From Candidatus Vagococcus giribetii (GTDB taxonomy: Bacteria > Bacillota > Bacilli > Lactobacillales > Vagococcaceae), in the NCBI RefSeq assembly GCF_017316185.1, contig NZ_JAFLVX010000015.1, positions 1 through 64,000 on the forward strand: DNA of 64,000 bases, read 5' to 3'. Shown here piece after piece: positions 51,930 to 58,524 of the stretch; position 1 is the first letter of the stretch; the number at the start of each line of letters is the position of its first letter. The notes beneath the pieces were generated by a model, which was not told the origin of the DNA, searched no databases, and saw nothing but the letters and a program-made list of their open reading frames with translations. Both the position numbers and the translations under genes were made by a program.

Positions 51930-52280
51930 CTAAAGTCTACTTTTTAACGCCTCTCTAACAAAGATTAAAGCTAACTTCTCATTATTCAACTTTTCTAACT
52001 CTAATTCAACTCTTGATAATTCAGTATCAATAATCGTTAAATTAGACTCCCACTGTCTTTTAGTCCCACAGAAATCTTTATTCGTTTTAATTTGTTTAAT
52101 AATCCTAATAGGCAATCCCATGTCTCTCAATTCTCTAATATTTTCAAACTCATTTTGTTCGATTTTTGTAAATTCATATCTACCATTCATCTTCTCTGGT
52201 GCTAGTAACTGTTCATCTATGTAATATCTAACAGTTTCTTTAGTCGTTTTCATTTCAGTAATAAATTGACCTATCTGCAT
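51930..52280 (-). CDS. MerR family transcriptional regulator
   Basis: A 116-residue regulator. The N-terminus MQIGQFITEMKTTKETVRYYIDEQLLAPEKMNGRYEFT is a MerR winged helix, and residues 70-116 form the dimerisation coiled coil. Only Cys71 (DFCGT) stands out, so the metal-binding Cys pattern of metal-sensing MerR proteins is missing; it may sense another signal. ATG follows GGAGG. It is divergent from the membrane protein gene at 52360, whose promoter has the 19-base spacer typical of MerR targets. Confidence 0.85.
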   Translation of the reverse strand: MQIGQFITEMKTTKETVRYYIDEQLLAPEKMNGRYEFTKIEQNEFENIRELRDMGLPIRIIKQIKTNKDFCGTKRQWESNLTIIDTELSRVELELEKLNNEKLALIFVREALKSRL

Positions 52281-52298
52281 GTTTCACCTCCAAAAAGC

Positions 52299-52329
52299 TT
52301 GACGTGTGGTGTACCACACATTGTTTAAT
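52299..52329 (+). promoter_or_regulatory. MerR-type promoter with 19-base spacer and operator
   Basis: TTGACG (52299-52304), a 19-base spacer and TTTAAT (52324-52329). The spacer and -35 edge hold GTGTGG-TGTA-CCACAC (52304-52319), a near-perfect dyad. This layout is the classic MerR-activated promoter. Confidence 0.8.
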
Positions 52330-52359
52330 GAGAATATATCAAGAAGGAGTGTTCTCATT

Positions 52360-52665
52360 ATGACAATCATATTAATAACTTTAGCTTTTCTATATGCTAG
52401 TTTAATGGTACTAGCATCAATTAAATCTATCTCACTTTCAACATATCCAATCATTTTTTTATGTAATCTGTTCGGTGCGTTACTTGTTTTTCTTTATTTA
52501 ATTGACTATCGCTTTTTATACCTTGGCATTGTGTTATTGTTTATATCCGCCCTATTAAATGGCCGTTTCATCTTAAAAGGAATTACTTTTTCACATGTTT
52601 TTATTCGATTCATCTTCTCAATTGTACTGATAACTTTAAACTATTTCGTGCATCATAATTTCTAA
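52360..52665 (+). CDS. Small membrane protein controlled by MerR
   Basis: A 101-residue protein with three or four membrane helices (starting TIILITLAFLYASLMVLASIKS), unlike any family I know. It has GGAG twelve bases before the ATG at 52360. The divergent MerR regulator and the 19-base-spaced promoter make it that regulator's likely target. It could be a small efflux or immunity protein; the sequence alone does not show this. Confidence 0.6.
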   Translation: MTIILITLAFLYASLMVLASIKSISLSTYPIIFLCNLFGALLVFLYLIDYRFLYLGIVLLFISALLNGRFILKGITFSHVFIRFIFSIVLITLNYFVHHNF

Positions 52666-52711
52666 AACGGCTTCTTCTTTTTAATAATATTATACTAGAT
52701 ACTAAATAAAC

Positions 52712-52756
52712 AAAGCACCCTTATTTAAGAATAAAACTCTTAAGAAAGGGTGCTTT
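52712..52756. terminator. Terminator of the DppA-like peptidase gene
   Basis: AAAGCACCCTT (52712-52722) pairs with AAGGGTGCTTT (52746-52756); inner TTAAGA pairs with TCTTAA. Convergent with the gene at 52360-52665. Confidence 0.87.
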
Positions 52757-52760
52757 TATA

Positions 52761-53603
52761 TTAATAAGTTGTACCTCCCAGGCCAACAATCCCAACAATA
52801 TCATTCATAATTTGCTCCATGGAGTCTCCTGTAAATGACACCATACGTCCGTCTAGTCGTTTGACATGACTTAACATCTCTATTCGATCTGCTTGAGCTG
52901 TTGTGGTGCATTGCAAATCTACTGTTGCTGGTAAACTAAAGTTGATTTGCTCTACGGGTTGAGGCCTTTCAATTGCCTGTTTAACACCTGCTATGATTTC
53001 TTGTTTTAGTACATTCATGGGTTTACTTTTAATGCTGTATCTACCATAAGCTTCTTTAGTCGTCACAACAGGAACACTTGAAAATAACCCATCTTCGTGT
53101 AATTGTTTTTTCAAAGCTTCATCACCAATAATCAATCCTACCGGGACACCGACTTCTGAAGCATATGAAGCGTTAATGGTAGTTTCATTAACGTACTCAC
53201 CATTTATTTTCAAGTCATAAGCAACTCTAGCACTGTAGCCATGATCCATACTACTGTGAATCGTCCCAATCCCACCATGATACCCTAAGAAAATAACTAG
53301 ATCATGCTCTTTAGTTAAACCTGTCATCATATAATTATAACGAGGGAAACCATTTATCAAGGCTACTCGGTCGTCCATCTCTGACAATCTTAAATAAGAA
53401 AGATTAACTCCTTTACTATGAGAATCTGAAATGGTTATTTCTTCAATACTTTCATTGTATTGACTCTCTTTAATCCCTTGTAATACCCACTTCAGATGCC
53501 AATGATACAGTTCTCTAAAGTCAGCTGTATCATCTGATTCCATATCAAAATCAGCTATTCCTGCTAACCCTTCAATGTCACAGGAAATATAAATTTTTTT
53601 CAT
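52761..53603 (-). CDS. M55 family D-aminopeptidase (DppA-like)
   Basis: A 280-residue metallopeptidase of family M55. DppA of Bacillus subtilis hydrolyses D-amino-acid dipeptides. Motifs: YISCDIEGLAGIADFDMESDD near 4-24 (metal ligands), DSHSKGVNLSYLRLS near 60, FLGYHGGIGTIHSSMDHGYSARVAYDLKING near 106-135 and NETTINASYASEVGVPVGLIIGD near 138-160. The ATG at 53603 lies nine bases after AAGGAGG; a GTG one codon earlier is possible. It follows the peptide-binding lipoprotein gene by 16 bases, so the two may be co-transcribed and import and trim peptides together. Confidence 0.88.
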   Translation of the reverse strand: MKKIYISCDIEGLAGIADFDMESDDTADFRELYHWHLKWVLQGIKESQYNESIEEITISDSHSKGVNLSYLRLSEMDDRVALINGFPRYNYMMTGLTKEHDLVIFLGYHGGIGTIHSSMDHGYSARVAYDLKINGEYVNETTINASYASEVGVPVGLIIGDEALKKQLHEDGLFSSVPVVTTKEAYGRYSIKSKPMNVLKQEIIAGVKQAIERPQPVEQINFSLPATVDLQCTTTAQADRIEMLSHVKRLDGRMVSFTGDSMEQIMNDIVGIVGLGGTTY

Positions 53604-53619
53604 CACATCAAGCCTCCTT

Positions 53620-55239
53620 TTATTTCAAATCTTTGTAATAAACTGGACCTAATGGACCTGGTTTAAAGTTAGAAATTTTGTCACTAATGAGGTAAGATTC
53701 AGATATTTGGAACAAAGGTACTAAAGGTGCTTCTTCTGAAACAATTTTATCTGCTTCCATCATCAGCTCCCAACGTTTGTCATAATCATTCGCAAATTCT
53801 CCGTTAACTTGATCAATTAATTGGTTAAACTTAGGGTGATCCCATTGCCCAAAGTTATTTGAATTTTTGGCTGTTAAGAGATTTAAGAAATCCACTGGAT
53901 CCGCAAAAACTGGTGTCCAACCACCTAGCACAATATCAAATTCACCTTGGCGACTCATTTCTAATCGGTTATTAAATGGCACAGCTTTAACGTCTACTGT
54001 TAAGCCATCTAAGTTATCATTTAAAGCTCCTTGGACATACTCACTAATTTTTTTAGCGTTGTCTGTGTCTGAACACAAAATAGAAATAGTTAGCTTATCT
54101 TTTCCAAGTTCTTTTTTGGCTTCTGCCCATAAAGATTGCCCTTGTTTCTTATCACTCTTGGCGATTTGTCCAACTTCTTCAGCAAAGTCTTTTTTAGTGG
54201 TGTTGCTGATAAAGCCTTTTGGTACAAAACCAGGTGACTCTAATGAGCCATCTCTTAAGACATCCTCAGCTAAAGTTTTTGAATCTAAAGAAAGAGCCAC
54301 TGCCTGTCTTGCTTTTACATTATCAAACAGACCATTTTTTGTGTTTAATTCGATATAGTAAGTTCCTGGCACACTTCTAATAGCTAAGTTTGGACTGTCT
54401 TTATACTGAGCTACTAAATCACCACTGATACTCACTTCATCTAATTGACCACTATCAAACATATTTTGAGCCGTACTACCTTCTTTAATAACGGTTACAT
54501 TAATCTTATCAAAATTCACCTGTTCTTTATCCCAATACTCTTTGTTCTTTTCATAACTCCACTCATTATTCGTTCCTGACCAACCAACCATAGTATAGGG
54601 TCCGTTGTATAAAATATTTTCTGAGTCAGTCCCGAATTTGGCTCCTTTTTCCTCTACATACTCTTGATTAAGAGGATAGAATGCGGGTACAGCTAAAAGC
54701 TCTAAGAAGTATGACATGGGGTACTCTAATGTTACCTCGATCGTTTTGTCATCCACTGCCTTAATTCCTAACTTATCAGCTTCTAAATCACCATCAGCGA
54801 TTTTTTGATAATTTTTAATTCCTGAAAAATAATAAGCTTGTGGAGAAGCGGTCTTTTTATCCACAGTTCTTTTCCAAGAATACTCAAAATCTTGTGCTGT
54901 GATTTTCTTGCCATTACTCCAATTAGCCTCTCTTAACTCAAACTCGTAGGTCAAACCATTATTAGTCGGCTCAACAACCTCTTTTGCTAATGCTGGCACT
55001 GCTTTTCCGTTTCCATCAAAAGCGTATAACCCTTCTCCAAACTGACTCACTGCTTGCACAGCCGTATTATCCATTGCCAAAGAAACATCTCCTGTGGATA
55101 ATTCTGAAGCACTCGCAACACTAATCGTTTGCTTATCCTCTTTCTTACCAGATGTCTTGTCTTCTGGCTTTTTAGAAGAACAACCCACAAGAAGTAAACT
55201 ACCAACTAACAATAACCCAATCATTTTTTTACGTTTCAT
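53620..55239 (-). CDS. Peptide-binding lipoprotein of an ABC transporter (OppA-like)
   Basis: A 539-residue solute-binding protein. Lipobox LLLVGC ends at Cys20, so it is anchored to the outer membrane face. The remainder is an SBP_bac_5 domain: SLAMDNTAVQAVSQFGEGLYAFDGNGKAVPALAKEV, then RVDKK-like SWKRTVDKKTASPQAYYFSGIKNY near 128-152, and GPYTMVGWS near 212. No permease or ATPase genes are adjacent, so it is an orphan binding protein that could use a shared transporter. Co-transcription with the DppA-like peptidase is likely. Confidence 0.9.
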   Translation of the reverse strand: MKRKKMIGLLLVGSLLLVGCSSKKPEDKTSGKKEDKQTISVASASELSTGDVSLAMDNTAVQAVSQFGEGLYAFDGNGKAVPALAKEVVEPTNNGLTYEFELREANWSNGKKITAQDFEYSWKRTVDKKTASPQAYYFSGIKNYQKIADGDLEADKLGIKAVDDKTIEVTLEYPMSYFLELLAVPAFYPLNQEYVEEKGAKFGTDSENILYNGPYTMVGWSGTNNEWSYEKNKEYWDKEQVNFDKINVTVIKEGSTAQNMFDSGQLDEVSISGDLVAQYKDSPNLAIRSVPGTYYIELNTKNGLFDNVKARQAVALSLDSKTLAEDVLRDGSLESPGFVPKGFISNTTKKDFAEEVGQIAKSDKKQGQSLWAEAKKELGKDKLTISILCSDTDNAKKISEYVQGALNDNLDGLTVDVKAVPFNNRLEMSRQGEFDIVLGGWTPVFADPVDFLNLLTAKNSNNFGQWDHPKFNQLIDQVNGEFANDYDKRWELMMEADKIVSEEAPLVPLFQISESYLISDKISNFKPGPLGPVYYKDLK

Positions 55240-55270
55240 GATACTCCTCCTCTTTCTTCATTTTCTAATC

Positions 55271-55298
55271 ATTCTATCATATATTTTTAATCTTTCAA
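55271..55298 (-). promoter_or_regulatory. Promoter of the peptide-binding lipoprotein gene
   Basis: TTGAAA, 16-base spacer and TAGAAT on the minus strand. Confidence 0.65.
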
Positions 55299-55476
55299 GT
55301 GAATTTATAAACAATATCACTAGTTAGCCTTTTAATGAATGAGTAAACTTCTTCGTTCTTTCTTTACATAAAATAACATTTAGTCTTATTTAGGACGTTT
55401 TTTTTGATAAACCATTAGTATTTTCAAAAAATGAATGTTAAACTTAAAGTAACTACAATGAAAGGATTTGATTTAT

Positions 55477-56001
55477 ATGAACGACTATCAACAACGTGGT
55501 TTCGACTGGGGTTCATTTATCATTGGTGTTTTATTATTTTTTGTTGCTCTTTACTCCTTTAAATCCCCCATCACCAACCTAACAGCCATTGTACTTGTCT
55601 TCGCTTTTTCTGCTATTACTAAAGGAATTTTGCAATTAATTTGGCGAAATCGCATAAAAAAATACATTGATTATAGCTCCAGTAGATTGATTTTTTTAGG
55701 CGTTATTAATCTTCTTGTTGGCTTTATTCTCCTTGTTAATATGTCAGCAAGTATTATCGCTTTACCTTTTGTTTTTGCTTTTTGGTTCATTCTTGAATCC
55801 ATTGGAGAAGCCTCCCTTCTGCCTAGTATCAAAAAAGTTTCTAACAGTCATTTTTGGTTAGTCTTAATTGCTTGTATCATTAATATTGTGCTAGGTATTT
55901 TCTTACTATTTAAACCTTTAGTAGCAGCCTTTACATTATCCTGGTTAGTAGGAACTTACTTTTTAGTGGCTGGTATTACTTATATTGTGCGTTCATTCTA
56001 A
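55477..56001 (+). CDS. HdeD/DUF308 family membrane protein
   Basis: A 174-residue protein with six membrane helices in three repeated hairpins, typical of the HdeD/DUF308 family (acid-resistance membrane protein in enterobacteria; role unknown elsewhere). Segments FIIGVLLFFVALYSFKSP, LIFLGVINLLVGFILLV and LVLIACIINIVLGIFLLFKP show the repeat. The ATG at 55477 follows AAAGGA with ten bases; a TTG nine bases upstream would be too close. A long terminator follows. Confidence 0.85.
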   Translation: MNDYQQRGFDWGSFIIGVLLFFVALYSFKSPITNLTAIVLVFAFSAITKGILQLIWRNRIKKYIDYSSSRLIFLGVINLLVGFILLVNMSASIIALPFVFAFWFILESIGEASLLPSIKKVSNSHFWLVLIACIINIVLGIFLLFKPLVAAFTLSWLVGTYFLVAGITYIVRSF

Positions 56002-56003
56002 TC

Positions 56004-56048
56004 AAAAAAAGTCTCAACTAATTAAAATGAATTAGTTGAGACTTTTTT
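56004..56048 (+). terminator. Terminator after the DUF308 gene
   Basis: A 19-bp perfect inverted repeat AAAAAAGTCTCAACTAATT (56005-56023) and its complement (56030-56048). Confidence 0.9.
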
Positions 56049-56112
56049 GATAGGTCCCTTGTTCTAGGCATGTTACACTAACATTAACTAATAAAAATCA
56101 AGGAGTGATGTT

Positions 56113-56703
56113 ATGAAAATAGCTGCATTATTTTTACCTAATGATTATGCCGATTGGGAAGGTGCTTATCTTTCTAGTATTTTAAATACAAATCCAGAGT
56201 GGCAAGTCAAAACCGTTGGAATCACTAAAGAAACAACTTCGATTGGTGGGTTTAAAACAACTGTTGATTATTTAATTGAAGACTTACCTCAAGATATTGA
56301 TTTATTTGTATTAATTGGTGGTAACGACTGGCAAATCACAAATGATACTTTACTCAAACAAATTACTTCTTTTTTAGATGAGGGACTTCTTGTCGGTGCT
56401 GTCTGTGGTGCTGTGGATTACCTAGCTAGACATGGATTATTAACACCGTATCAGCACACAGGAAATGCTCAATTCTTCTGGAATGATTTTGAACGCTACA
56501 CAACACCTGAGAACTTCCACGAAGTTCAGTGTGTTTCTGACCGTAATTTAGTCACAGCAAATGGAACTGCTGCTATTGATTTTACCCAAGCTATTTTAGA
56601 AAAGCTTGATTTTGAAACACCTGAAATTAGACATAGAGAAATCGAGTTGCAACGTATCGGGTTTTACGAATACGTTGAACGATTTGGCAATCCTTTCCAC
56701 TAA
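56113..56703 (+). CDS. DJ-1/PfpI family protein
   Basis: A 196-residue protein of the DJ-1/PfpI superfamily (class I glutamine-amidotransferase-like). It begins MKIAALFLPNDYADWEGAYLSSIL, with the conserved Glu of DWEG near 16, and has GAVCGAVDYLA with the nucleophile Cys98. Members include glyoxalase/deglycase and protease-like enzymes; this one resembles short YoaZ-type proteins. ATG follows AGGAG. Confidence 0.83.
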   Translation: MKIAALFLPNDYADWEGAYLSSILNTNPEWQVKTVGITKETTSIGGFKTTVDYLIEDLPQDIDLFVLIGGNDWQITNDTLLKQITSFLDEGLLVGAVCGAVDYLARHGLLTPYQHTGNAQFFWNDFERYTTPENFHEVQCVSDRNLVTANGTAAIDFTQAILEKLDFETPEIRHREIELQRIGFYEYVERFGNPFH

Positions 56704-56707
56704 AAAA

Positions 56708-56756
56708 GGGAGGTCAAAAGTCGTTTTACTCTAAGCAACTGGAGAAATTAAAGAAA
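56708..56756 (+). repeat. Hairpin repeat, left half only
   Basis: GGGAGGTCAAAAGTCG, then CTCT, AGCAACTGGAG and AA-TTAA repeat, in the same order and strand, the left half of the element at 24313-24424. The right half and the inner hairpin are missing; a terminator follows instead. Confidence 0.75.
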
Positions 56757-56783
56757 AGAGGCTAACTTAACTGTCAGCCTCTT
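56756..56783. terminator. Terminator between the DJ-1 and NUDIX genes
   Basis: AAGAGGCT (56756-56763) pairs with AGCCTCTT (56776-56783). Lies between convergent genes. Confidence 0.8.
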
Positions 56784-56785
56784 GT

Positions 56786-57229
56786 TTATTCCCCTACATT
56801 AATACAATGAGCTATTCCTTGACTTTTTGATGAGATAAGCTCATTTAAGGCAGAGGGTTTTAAGTTAGTCAGTTGATTTTCTTCTGCCCAGGTCACATTG
56901 ACTTTTTCTCGGCAAATCAACTCTTGATTCTTTTGACTTAAAACTAAATCATAAACAAAAATAAGTTGTTGATACGGCCTGTCATCATAATCAAAAAAAT
57001 TTTCAATGATAGCTGATAACTCTTTGACCTCAACATCTAAATTTGTTTCTTCTTTGAATTCTCGAATCACGGCTTCTTCAGATGTTTCCCCCATCTTCAC
57101 TGCACCACCAGTTAAGGTTTGAACCCCGTCACTTTCAAATGAAACAAGAACTTTTCCTTCTTTTCTCAGGATACCACAAGCTCTAACATCAAACCTGCTA
57201 CCCTCAATGGTCATTCTAATATCTGTCAT
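56786..57229 (-). CDS. NUDIX hydrolase
   Basis: A 147-residue pyrophosphohydrolase. The NUDIX box runs GGAVKMGETSEEAVIREFKEETNLDV near 42-67: Gx5Ex7REFxEE is intact, but the Gly of the EExG end is Asn (EETN). The second half has a characteristic loop. The substrate (nucleotide sugar, oxidised nucleotide or other) cannot be told. Its start overlaps the preceding membrane gene's end by 14 bases, so the two are coupled. Confidence 0.85.
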   Translation of the reverse strand: MTDIRMTIEGSRFDVRACGILRKEGKVLVSFESDGVQTLTGGAVKMGETSEEAVIREFKEETNLDVEVKELSAIIENFFDYDDRPYQQLIFVYDLVLSQKNQELICREKVNVTWAEENQLTNLKPSALNELISSKSQGIAHCINVGE

Positions 57230-57464
57230 TTTTTAGTCCCACTTCTTTTATCACTTGGCTAATAAACACGACTAATCCAATAATCAAAGCTCCTTTAAAA
57301 AAATAGACCCAAAAAACCAAATAAGGAGCAACACAAAGCCATGCGAGGATGAGTAAGCCAATTACCACACTTTGTTGTTTGAACGTCATTTTCCTAATAA
57401 GCAACCATCTCACAAAACTTTCTCTCACTTGTCTTGTTTCTAAGTACTCGTTATACCATTTCAT
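57216..57464 (-). CDS. Small two-helix membrane protein, unknown
   Basis: An 82-residue protein with a basic N-terminal third and two hydrophobic helices (about 32-55 and 58-75: VVIGLLILAWLCVAPYLVFWVYF and GALIIGLVVFISQVI). Not recognised. ATG follows GGAGG. It lies upstream of and overlaps the NUDIX gene. Confidence 0.55.
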   Translation of the reverse strand: MKWYNEYLETRQVRESFVRWLLIRKMTFKQQSVVIGLLILAWLCVAPYLVFWVYFFKGALIIGLVVFISQVIKEVGLKNDRY

Positions 57465-57527
57465 CTAAGAAGCCTCCTCTTCAACGTTTTTTTCTAGTGT
57501 AGCACAAAAAAATTGTTTAAAGCTTCT

Positions 57528-58298
57528 TTAAGAATGAACAAGATAAGTTGTTCCAACATAGTCACCTTTAAAGCGTTGGCGATACTGATTGGGACTTATT
57601 CCTGCTAATTTTTTAAAAATACGACTGAAGTAAGCTGGATCTCCGTATCCTACCTCTTCACTGATATCTGCTAAAGAGCAAGGTGTTTCTCTTAAACGTT
57701 TTTTAGCTTGTTCCACTCGGTACTGAGTCAGATAAGCAATGTAAGTCATCCCCACTTCTTTTTTGAATAACTGGCATAAATAACTTGGATTAAGATGTAT
57801 GTAATTAGCTAACTCATCTAAATTTAAGTCCCTAGAAAAATGTTCATGAATGTACTCAATCATTGGAAGAATGGTTTCATTATGAGTCATATCAATGGCT
57901 TCATTTCGGTGATGCAAGAGTGATACTTGATTCAACGAAATAATGGCTCGATGGATACTTGTTAAGGCTTCTTCTTCTACTAAAGGTGTGACTAAATAAT
58001 CAATAGCTCCCATGCGCATAGCTTGTTGAATATTCTCAAAACTCTCCTCTTGATCAATCATAATAAAGCGCACATTGGGATATCTTTCTTTTAGTAATGC
58101 TGTTTTTTCAAATGTTGTCTCTTCTTGATTCATCTCAATCAATAAAATCTCTGGCTCATGTTTTAAAGGTCTGGCTAAAGCTTCCGCCAAACTAGAAGCA
58201 TTGGGTAGCATAATAACATTAACAAAATAATGATGAAACAACCTGTCTAATCCTAAAAGAAGCTCTTCATCTTGTACTATTTTCAATACATAACACAT
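57528..58298 (-). CDS. AraC-type regulator with a degenerate receiver domain
   Basis: A 256-residue protein. Residues 1-120 resemble a response-regulator receiver (VLKIVQDEELLLG, ILLIEMNQEE, RMGAIDYLVTPLVEEEAL), but the phosphoryl-acceptor Asp position reads Glu55 and the conserved Lys reads Thr104, so phosphorylation is unlikely. Residues 150-250 carry an AraC DNA-binding domain with two helix-turn-helices (LDELANYIHLNPSYLCQLFKKE and LADISEEVGYGDPAYFSRIFKKLAG). It is divergent from adhE, with a shared 226-base region, and is its obvious candidate regulator. No histidine kinase gene is nearby. Confidence 0.82.
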   Translation of the reverse strand: MCYVLKIVQDEELLLGLDRLFHHYFVNVIMLPNASSLAEALARPLKHEPEILLIEMNQEETTFEKTALLKERYPNVRFIMIDQEESFENIQQAMRMGAIDYLVTPLVEEEALTSIHRAIISLNQVSLLHHRNEAIDMTHNETILPMIEYIHEHFSRDLNLDELANYIHLNPSYLCQLFKKEVGMTYIAYLTQYRVEQAKKRLRETPCSLADISEEVGYGDPAYFSRIFKKLAGISPNQYRQRFKGDYVGTTYLVHS

Positions 58299-58368
58299 AG
58301 AATCCCTACTTTCTTATTTTTCACAAACAAAAACAATTCATTTCAACTTGTTTACTTAACGTGTTTTT

Positions 58369-58377
58369 ATTATACCA
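58369..58377 (-). promoter_or_regulatory. Extended -10 promoter of the AraC-receiver gene
   Basis: TGGTATAAT on the minus strand, TATAAT at 58374-58369. It gives a leader of about 65 bases. Confidence 0.55.
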
Positions 58378-58460
58378 TGAATATCTTTACTTTTTAGGCA
58401 AATGAGGCATTTTCTCTAAAATTAATCCAATAAAATCTACATTTTGTCCTAACTCGCTTT

Positions 58461-58490
58461 TTGTGAAAAATGTTACCATTTAGTTAAGAA
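58461..58490 (+). promoter_or_regulatory. adhE promoter with Rex-like site
   Basis: TTGTGA (58461-58466), a 17-base spacer and TTAAGA give a promoter. The -35 lies in TTGTGAAAAATGTTACCA (58461-58478), whose first half matches the Rex consensus TTGTGA; the second half is imperfect. A further TTCACAA lies at 58320-58326. Rex control of adhE is common, so this is a reasonable inference. Confidence 0.6.
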
Positions 58491-58524
58491 CAAAAGTAAC
58501 CAACTAAATTATAGGAGGATTATG

